A stretch of 64,000 nt of DNA, taken from Silurus meridionalis (taxonomy: Eukaryota; Chordata; Actinopteri; Siluriformes; Siluridae). A program made the translations under genes and the position numbers. The notes under the pieces are model-generated. The model saw nothing but the letters and a program-made list of their open reading frames with translations. It ran no database searches and was not told the origin of the DNA. The stretch lies in contig NC_060885.1 in the NCBI RefSeq assembly GCF_014805685.1, positions 26,027,132 to 26,091,131 on the forward strand. The letters are read 5' to 3'. Positions 56,721 to 64,000 of this stretch are shown here, piece by piece; position 1 is the first letter of the stretch, and each line of letters starts with the position of its first letter.

Positions 56721-58340
56721 CTGCTGAAGTTGTTTTTGGCTTGTAATTTTCTTTGTAAAAATCTGTAATGTTTTAATGGAAGTTTGTATATGTATCATTT
56801 TATCAAATTTAATTGTGTACTTAATTTAATCAGTTTTTTCTTTTCCCCCCACTGTTTGTGGCTAGTGCACTAGTGGCCTAGATTTTCCTATCACTCAAGG
56901 ATTAAAAAAACAAACAAACACAAAACACCCTAGTGTTTAATTAGACTGTTAACATGAGACATTATTCTAAATGTTATTGAGAATGTTGAATTACAAGAAG
57001 TAGGTCAAATGCCAAAACTACTGTATGCAGGCAGGCAGGCAGGCACTAGCTAATATGATGAATCATAATTCATCTGGTTCACAGACTAAAACTCTGTTGG
57101 GAGATTATAGTTAAAAAGCGATGTTTTTTTTTTTTGTTTTTTTTTTTTTTATAGTGCTAATTTAAGAACCACTGGAAGAGATTTGTCTTTCTGCTTCATT
57201 TGATGGCTGGAGATTTAGCTGTTTGAGACATCCAGAGGAAGTTTGTTCCAACACGAGGTGCCAAAACAGAGTCTTAAAGCATGTTTAAATATTAGTACCT
57301 AAATGGCTGGTCTGATTATTTCATAAACTACTGACACAACATTCTCTACAGTTTAGACATAATGGAGTAGAGAAAAAAACAAAAAACACTGAGTGAGCCA
57401 CAGTTGTGTGTGTGTAAATGCCTTGTTGTTAATAGAGTTCAGAGCAAAGCTGCCAGAAATGATATTAGAAACTCAATCACTCAACCATGTTAAACAGAAA
57501 GTCCAAAGAAGTCCAGTTCTCTATTATATGAAAAATATATGTATGTATACCTAAAATAATTGTGTAAGTAGGAAAAAAAAAACGCAAAAATGCATTTAGA
57601 AACAGTTGAGTTCCCCCTCCCCTTCCTCACAGTGGTTTGACCCACTGCCTGCTTTCCCAGTTCATCTCACCTACTCTACACACACGAGTCAGGTGTGTGT
57701 CTGCAGCTCAATTAATGTTCAACTCCGGGATTTTATTCACTTTAAATAAAACGATTCTCTTTAATGTAGTTGATGCAGACACATTCATAAATTAGTTGCG
57801 GGAGAAATGCTGATTACCGAATGTAATTTTCCATGAATCTGCTCTATTAGCGATTAAAATATGACTTATCTAGTGAACGTTAGCTTGTTTACAATAGCTT
57901 GTAGCATAGTGCACTGTGTTTTATTTGGGACGACTTGGTATAATGTTAACTTAACATTTACGGCCACAATGAGCATATTGTTTATCTGTGCATTTACTAA
58001 ATTAACACTGTGCTACATCCGAACTGACCCCACTGTATTTTTTTGTATAATCAATTTATATTCTGTTCTTAAGTGTCTTAAATAATTTGTAAATAAAATG
58101 TTAAACATTTTTTTTATTCCTTTTTATTGTTGTGATTATTTTTTTATGATAGTTTTACTTTATTTATGTAAAGCACTTTGAATTATCATTGTAATTGACG
58201 CAGTCTCCGTGCTACAATAATAATGATAGAAACAACGTTTTTCACTGTGGGGACACTGTGTCTTTATACTGTAAGTACAATTTGACTGTATTATTTGTGT
58301 CCCCCTTCAAAAATTGCTCATGAGAAATTTTATATGTAAT
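56721..58340. other. Intergenic, few traces
   Basis: Contains (GGCA)4 near 57028, poly-T runs at 57123-57151 and a very diverged L2 tail around 57200-57275 (GAGGAAGTTTGTTCCAACAC, GAGGTGCCAAAACAGAG). Nothing else is supported. Confidence 0.45.
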
Positions 58341-58344
58341 GCCC

Positions 58345-58495
58345 CCTACTGTTAAATGAAATATACGCCCATGATGGGGAGGGTTGCGTTGGGAAGGACA
58401 TCCAGTGTAAAACGTGCCAAATCGAACATGCGGATCACGAATACGGAGAATCCGCTGTGGCGACCCCTAATGGGAGAAGCCGAAAGAAATCATCA
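58345..58495 (+). mobile_element. SINE fragment with RTE-type tail
   Basis: GATGGGGAGGGTTGCG, GGAAGGACATCCAGTGTAAA, ATCCGCTGTGGCGACCCCTA and ATGGGAGAAGCCGAAAG match the body and tail of the SINE at 12285-12509. The tRNA head is absent. It is followed by (ATC)n. Confidence 0.8.
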
Positions 58496-58570
58496 TCATC
58501 ATCATCATCATAATTTTGAGTGTCTGACTTATGGTGCTTGTAATTAAATTCAGCTAAAAATAATACATAA

Positions 58571-58850
58571 TTAAATAAAAAGCAGGACTATAGAGACTAT
58601 TTTTGTATGCAGTGAATTGTGAAATAAAAATAAAATAATCATGGAATAAGTACCGAGCGGTCTGTATGCTGGGATCAGTATAACATAGATGTGGTCTGAG
58701 TAGCCGAGGTGGGGACGGGGCTTTGCCCAGTATGCCCGGTACAACATTATTTCCATCTTTCCACAATCCCCTCTGCAAGTCCATATTCTGGTCAAATTTA
58801 GGGAACACAATCCTGAGATTTTCAAGGTCGAAATCTTAGTCTAAAATAAT
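58571..58850 (-). mobile_element. Family-B LINE endonuclease fragment
   Basis: - strand PRPHLGYSDHIYVILIPAYR matches the endonuclease C-terminal motif (SDH) and the following AYRPL of the LINE at 29788, where the same site reads EPRPHLGY. Isolated fragment of about 280 bp. Confidence 0.75.
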
Positions 58851-59337
58851 CAGTGTCTATTATGCGCCTCTTTAGAATTACCAGGTGGAATGTACACCAT
58901 GGTCGACAAACGTGTCAGCGTGTTTTGTGGCATTTTTCTCTCATAATGCCGAAACTTAAATTACTCTGTCTTTTTTATCATACAAATAAAAGCAAAACAT
59001 CATTCAAATCTGTAAAGGGTCTACTTTTATTTGTATACACTTTTTTACAACAATTTGTACAACAAAACGCTGTGCTTTTGTAAAATAAAGCAAACAGACA
59101 GGGGGCGCGCTCTGCCGTCGCTGTCACTGTCATCTCTCTCTTCACAGACACACAAAACAACCTGAATCTCTGAATATTTGCCTCACACATAAAAAATATA
59201 TACATATAGAAAGCTTAAACCAATTTACATTATTATACAATATTATCTGATTATGTAATCCGTATGAAAGAGGTACAGATTTTACTCATAATAACCTCAT
59301 TAACCGTCCAACATAGCAAAAGTTTAGTTTGGTGTCC
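58851..59337. other. No supported feature
   Basis: AT-rich DNA. Overlapping frames on both strands at 58853-59205 lack domains. Confidence 0.4.
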
Positions 59338-59907
59338 TGATAATTTATAACACCATAATTACTTTTAAACTTTTACAAGAATTTTGACATAATGCTCTAT
59401 GTTGAGTTTGGTTTTATGAATAATAAACATGATAATAATAAAAAACCTAAAGCATCAATATTTGTCCATGCCCATGTTGATTATTTAGTAGTAAACTAAA
59501 TTTAAATTAAAAAGTATTAATTTAAGGTACATTTAGAACAGATAAAAATGTGCGATTAAGTTGCGATTAGTCATGAGTTAACTCAAGACAATCATATAAT
59601 TTATCGCCATTAAATATTTTAATTGATTGACAGTGCTAATATTAATGACGTGATGTCCAGTTACCAGCTTGTAAAACTTCTTTACTTGAGTTAAAAAAGT
59701 ATAGTCAGTACTTTTACATGAGTATTTCAAAATATAAGCATCTGTACTTCTACTTAATTAAAGAATGTGTGTATTTTTGCCACCTCTCCTGCACTATATA
59801 TTTGACCCCCTCTAGTTTGCCAGTTACCACCATGACTGCTCCACTGATTACGTTATATTGACAATAATTAATTTGAGCCTGTCACATCTGGAGAAAAAGT
59901 ACAGCTA

Positions 59908-60578
59908 CAGTGAGGAAAATAAGTATTTGAACACAGCTATTTTGCAAGTTCTCCCACCTAGAAATCATGGAGGGGTCTGAAATTATCATCGTAGGTGCAT
60001 GTCCACTGTGAGAGACATAATCAAAAAAAAAAAAAAATCCAGAAATCACAATGTATGATTTTTTTTTAACTATTTATTTGTATGATACAGCTGCAAATAA
60101 GTATTTGAACACCTGAGAAAGTCAATGTTAATATTTGCTACAGTAGCCTTTGTTTGCAATTACAGAGGTCAAACGTTTCCTGTAGTTTTTCACCAGGTTT
60201 GCACACACTGCAGGAGGGATTTTGGCCCACTCCTCCACACAGATCTTCTCTAGATCAGTCAGGTTTCTGGCCTTTCGCTGAGAAACACGGAGTTTGAGCT
60301 CCCTCCAAAGATTCTCTATTGGGTTTAGGTCTGGAGACTGGCTAGGCCACACCAGAACCTTGATATGCTTCTTACAGAGCCACTCCTTGGTTATCCTGGC
60401 TGTGTGCTTCGGGTCATTGTCATGTTGGAAGACCCAGCCTCGACCCATCTTCAATGCTCTAACTGAGGGAAGGAGGTTGTTCCTCAAAATCTCGCAATAC
60501 ATGGCCCCGGTCATCCTCTCCTTAATACAGTGCAGACAGCAAAATAGCAGGGTGTTCAAATACTTATTTTCCTTACTG
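59908..60578 (-). mobile_element. Internally deleted Tc1-like element, copy 1
   Basis: 671 bp between TA dinucleotides. Ends CAGTGAGGAAAATAAGTATT and, as reverse complement, CAGTAAGGAAAATAAGTATT. It keeps the C-terminal transposase (DDE motifs [11 protein letters not shown] and [15 protein letters not shown]) but lacks the DNA-binding N-terminus, so it is non-autonomous. Confidence 0.92.
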
Positions 60579-60685
60579 TAAGTGCAGATGGTCTTCATTG
60601 ACATTAGCTCTTTCTTAAATACAGTCTTCCCCCAACACCTGGTAAAGAAGCTCAGCTCATTAGGTATCAACACACCACTATGCAC
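60128..60685 (-). pseudogene. Tc1-like transposase C-terminal fragment
   Basis: A 185-codon frame. About the first 35 codons lie outside the element, and translation of the inverted repeat follows. Real transposase starts around [15 protein letters not shown] and runs to GYCSKY. It contains the second catalytic D (HDNDPKHT) and the E (NPIENLW). The first catalytic D and N-terminal helix-turn-helix are deleted. Confidence 0.85.
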
Positions 60686-60689
60686 CTGG

Positions 60690-61150
60690 TTTTCCTACAG
60701 AAAGACACCAGACAGTTTGTGTGGGTTTTAACACCTCTGACAAAATCATGCTGAGCATCTGTGTCCACCAGGGCTGTGTTCTGATTCCACTATTGTTCTC
60801 CCTGATGACTCATGACTGCTGTGCCAAGTTCAATATTAACCATATCATCAAGTTTGCAGACGACACAATGGTTGTAGCCCTCATCAATAATGATGATGAT
60901 GGGTCAGCCTACAGAGATGAGGTGAACCAACTCATTGTCTGGTGTGACAACAACACCCTGGCACTGAATGTCAACAAGACGAAGGTGATTATTGTTGACT
61001 TCAGGAGGAAGCACACACTTCACACCCCTCTAACAATCTATGGAACCATTGTTGAGTCAGTGTGAAGCATCAAGTTCCTGGGTGTACACATCACAGAGGA
61101 CTTAACACCAACAACTCTCTTGTCAAGAAGGCACAACAGCGATTGCATTT
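60690..61150 (+). mobile_element. Family-B-like LINE RT fragment, copy 1
   Basis: The frame at 60721-61065 has CVHQGCVLIPLLFSLMTHDC, the catalytic box FADDTMV and LNVNKTKVIIVDFRRK. A stop follows at VESV, after which SIKFLGVHITED continues. Diverged from the copy at 29788. Confidence 0.8.
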
Positions 61151-61159
61151 CCTGAGACA

Positions 61160-61440
61160 GCTGAGAAGAGCCCCCCATTTCCTACCATCATCTGCCCTTC
61201 CACAGTCCTCTCCTTAAGGCCATACCGACCCATCACCTGCTCATCACCTCTGTTCCCTTCACCTACATGCCCATTAAAGTCTGCCCCAATCACCAATCTA
61301 TCTTTTATAGGTCCACCTCCTACCACTTCATCTAACTCACTCCAGAATCAGCTAACATCTCCCCCTTTACCAGTCATAGAATAGGCAGTTAGGTGTCCCC
61401 TAACTGCCACTCTCCTCCACTTCTCCTTTCCTCGCTCCTT
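61160..61440 (-). mobile_element. RTE endonuclease fragment, copy 1
   Basis: - strand 61326-61123 reads LVIGADFNGHVGEGNRGDEQ followed by VMGRYGLKERTVEGQMM, the RTE-type apurinic endonuclease motif around the catalytic DFN. Adjoins LINE-B sequence in the opposite orientation. Confidence 0.8.
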
Positions 61441-61508
61441 CTCAATTTAATTCATTTTATTTGTATAGTGCTTTTAACAATGAACATTGTCTCAAAGCAG
61501 CTTTGCAC
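61441..61508 (-). mobile_element. Family-A LINE tail, copy 1
   Basis: CAATTTAATTCATTTTATTT, then GTATAGTGCTTTTAACAATG and AGCAGCTTTGCAC. It is cut by the duplication junction. Confidence 0.8.
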
Positions 61509-62078
61509 TGATAATTTATAACACCATAATTACTTTTAAACTTTTACAAGAATTTTGACATAATGCTCTATGTTGAGTTTGGTTTTATGAATAATAAACA
61601 TGATAATAATAAAAAACCTAAAGCATCAATATTTGTCCATGCCCATGTTGATTATTTAGTAGTAAACTAAATTTAAATTAAAAAGTATTAATTTAAGGTA
61701 CATTTAGAACAGATAAAAATGTGCGATTAAGTTGCGATTAGTCATGAGTTAACTCAAGACAATCATATAATTTATCGCCATTAAATATTTTAATTGATTG
61801 ACAGTGCTAATATTAATGACGTGATGTCCAGTTACCAGCTTGTAAAACTTCTTTACTTGAGTTAAAAAAGTATAGTCAGTACTTTTACATGAGTATTTCA
61901 AAATATAAGCATCTGTACTTCTACTTAATTAAAGAATGTGTGTATTTTTGCCACCTCTCCTGCACTATATATTTGACCCCCTCTAGTTTGCCAGTTACCA
62001 CCATGACTGCTCCACTGATTACGTTATATTGACAATAATTAATTTGAGCCTGTCACATCTGGAGAAAAAGTACAGCTA

Positions 62079-62739
62079 CAGTGAGGAAAATAAGTATTTG
62101 AACACAGCTATTTTGCAAGTTCTCCCACCTAGAAATCATGGAGGGGTCTGAAATTATCATCGTAGGTGCATGTCCACTGTGAGAGACATAATCAAAAAAA
62201 AAAAATCCAGAAATCACAATGTATGATTTTTTTAACTATTTATTTGTATGATACAGCTGCAAATAAGTATTTGAACACCTGAGAAAGTCAATGTTAATAT
62301 TTGCTACAGTAGCCTTTGTTTGCAATTACAGAGGTCAAACGTTTCCTGTAGTTTTTCACCAGGTTTGCACACACTGCAGGAGGGATTTTGGCCCACCTCC
62401 ACACAGATCTTCTCTAGATCAGTCAGGTTTCTGGCCTTCGCTGAGAAACACGGAGTTTGAGCTCCTCCAAAGATTCTCTATTGGGTTTAGGTCTGAGACT
62501 GGCTAGGCCACACCAGAACCTTGATATGCTTCTTACAGAGCCACTCCTTGGTTATCCTGGCTGTGTGCTTCGGGTCATTGTCATGTTGGAAGACCCAGCC
62601 TCGACCCATCTTCAATGCTCTAACTGAGGGAAGGAGGTTGTTCCTCAAAATCTCGCAATACATGGCCCCGGTCATCCTCTCCTTAATACAGTGCAGACAG
62701 CAAAATAGCAGGGTGTTCAAATACTTATTTTCCTTACTG
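62079..62739 (-). mobile_element. Internally deleted Tc1-like element, copy 2
   Basis: Duplicate of 59908-60578, 661 bp. Single-base losses near 62395-62500 frameshift the transposase C-terminus. Both terminal repeats are intact. Confidence 0.92.
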
Positions 62740-62849
62740 TAAGTGCAGATGGTCTTCATTGACATTAGCTCTTTCTTAAATACAGTCTTCCCCCAACACC
62801 TGGTAAAGAAGCTCAGCTCATTAGGTATCAACACACCACTATGCACCTG

Positions 62850-63310
62850 GTTTTCCTACAGAAAGACACCAGACAGTTTGTGTGGGTTTTAACACCTCTG
62901 ACAAAATCATGCTGAGCATCTGTGTCCACCAGGGCTGTGTTCTGATTCCACTATTGTTCTCCCTGATGACTCATGACTGCTGTGCCAAGTTCAATATTAA
63001 CCATATCATCAAGTTTGCAGACGACACAATGGTTGTAGCCCTCATCAATAATGATGATGATGGGTCAGCCTACAGAGATGAGGTGAACCAACTCATTGTC
63101 TGGTGTGACAACAACACCCTGGCACTGAATGTCAACAAGACGAAGGTGATTATTGTTGACTTCAGGAGGAAGCACACTTCACACCCTCTAACAATCTATG
63201 GAACCATTGTTGAGTCAGTGTGAAGCATCAAGTTCCTGGGTGTACACATCACAGAGGACTTAACACCAACAACTCTCTTGTCAAGAAGGCACAACAGCGA
63301 TTGCATTTCC
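62850..63310 (+). mobile_element. Family-B-like LINE RT fragment, copy 2
   Basis: Duplicate of 60690-61150. The frame at 62882-63223 keeps FADDTMV and differs near HTSHPLTIYG by a 3-base deletion. Confidence 0.8.
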
Positions 63311-63317
63311 TGAGACA

Positions 63318-63597
63318 GCTGAGAAGAGCCCCCCATTTCCTACCATCATCTGCCCTTCCACAGTCCTCTCCTTAAGGCCATACCGACCCATCACCTGCTC
63401 ATCACCTCTGTTCCCTTCACCTACATGCCCATTAAAGTCTGCCCCAATCACCAATCTATCTTTTATAGGTCCACCTTCTACCACTTCATCTAACTCACTC
63501 CAGAATCAGCTAACATCTCCCCCTTTACCAGTCATAGAATAGGCAGTTAGGTGTCCCCTAACTGCCACTCTCCTCCACTTCTCCTTTCCTCGCTCCT
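63318..63597 (-). mobile_element. RTE endonuclease fragment, copy 2
   Basis: Duplicate of 61160-61440, with DFNGHVGEGNRGDEQVMGRY preserved. Confidence 0.8.
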
Positions 63598-63730
63598 TCT
63601 CAATTTAATTCATTTTTATTTGTATAGTGCTTTTAACAATGAACATTGTCTCAAAGCAGCTTTGCACAGATAATGCGGTGATAAAGAATGAATGATTGTT
63701 CTTTATTAATGTGTTTGTCCCTAAACTTGT
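63598..63730 (-). mobile_element. Family-A LINE tail, original context
   Basis: As in copy 1, but continuing through AGATAATGCGGTGATAAAG, matching the tail at 14242-14330. This shows the pre-duplication order. Confidence 0.85.
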
Positions 63731-64000
63731 ATTTTTTCCATTTTTGAATTATTGTGTCTCTTTCTCACTAAGCTTATTACTGATGGTCTTGTAGCCCATT
63801 CCAGCCTTATGCAGGTCTACAATCTTGTCATCCTGATGTCCTATAACAGCTCTTTGGTCTTGCCCATGGTGGTGGAGATTTTTGAATGGAAGAGGTTGAT
63901 TCTGTGACGGACGTCTTTTATACACACAATGAGTTTATATTAGGAGTACTTTCTTAAAGGTATGGGAATAATTTGGGACTGTGTGAGTCAGAATTCTTGC
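63731..64000. mobile_element. Tc1-like element fragment at window end
   Basis: ATGGTCTTGTAGCCCATTCC, TTATGCAGGTCTACAATCTT and TCTTTGGTCTTGCCCATGGT recur in a common fish Tc1-like element that has TATACA...GAGTACTTTCTTAAAGG near its centre. The element runs off the window, so its ends cannot be checked. Confidence 0.55.

Larger units (their letters stand above)
59338..61508. repeat. 2.17-kb tandem duplication, unit 1
   Basis: Repeated at 61509-63667. The breakpoints share GATAAT. The unit contains a deleted Tc1-like element, family-B LINE and RTE fragments, and a family-A LINE tail. Confidence 0.95.
61509..63667. repeat. 2.17-kb tandem duplication, unit 2
   Basis: About 2159 bp. Compared with unit 1, single-base deletions cluster at about 62395-62500 and break the transposase frame that is open in unit 1. 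Confidence 0.95.

Noticed and set aside
58356..58547. 63-codon frame ending in poly-His
   Set aside because: It is the SINE fragment read through (ATC)n.

Overview
This window is animal nuclear DNA, almost certainly from a teleost fish. It holds one eight-exon protein-coding gene with GT-AG introns and is otherwise dominated by fish-type repeats: L2/CR1-group and RTE LINEs, a tRNA-Glu-derived SINE with an RTE-type tail, several Tc1/mariner families, Tigger/pogo, hAT, CACTA-like elements, Ty3/Gypsy remnants, solo LTRs and abundant (CA)n, (GATA)n and (AT)n microsatellites. An otophysan (catfish- or carp-like) source would fit, but the sequence alone does not prove it. No bacterial, organellar or CRISPR feature was seen.

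The one gene I can establish is GPATCH11 on the + strand. It has eight coding exons between 46451 and 56591 (783 nt including the stop, 260 aa), an ETS-type promoter motif just upstream and an ATTAAA poly(A) hexamer downstream. Introns 1 and 2 have been inflated by transposons. A second, much weaker gene signal is a 19-nt candidate first coding exon on the - strand at 4001-4019, with a perfect splice donor and a GC box upstream; its gene was not identified. A 67-codon ORF at 10809-11012 with one membrane segment is unrecognised.

Layout. 1-4300: old repeats and the - strand first-exon candidate. 4.9-12.5 kb: two copies of a CACTGT-terminated element family, the first carrying a 1.23-kb tandem duplication of a foldback unit, the second invaded by a DNA element, a Tigger end and a solo LTR, followed by a complete SINE with an 18-bp target-site duplication (TSD). 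14.2-17 kb: L2-type LINE. 17.3-22.2 kb: GATA array, a hAT MITE with an 8-bp TSD, then a 3.1-kb array of 104 seemingly identical 30-bp units merging into a degenerate array of the same period and an LTR-like segment. 23-29.8 kb: L2-type and RTE LINEs, one split by a 1.44-kb solo LTR. 29.8-32.5 kb: a second LINE family. 33.3-38.4 kb: a terminal-inverted-repeat element and two decayed Ty3/Gypsy elements. 38-43 kb: a 2.43-kb tandem duplication of composite LINE/Gypsy debris. 43.3-45 kb: an L2 LINE. 46.4-56.7 kb: GPATCH11. 58.3-64 kb: SINE, LINE and Tc1 debris in a 2.17-kb tandem duplication.

The features do not form a functional pathway. Apart from GPATCH11 the window records repeated transposon invasion, nested insertion and recent microhomology-bounded tandem duplication. 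The items most worth a second look are the homogenised 30-bp array in register with its degenerate neighbour, three separate near-identical kb-scale tandem duplications (real events or assembly artefacts), and the two-member solo LTR family with clean 5-bp TSDs.
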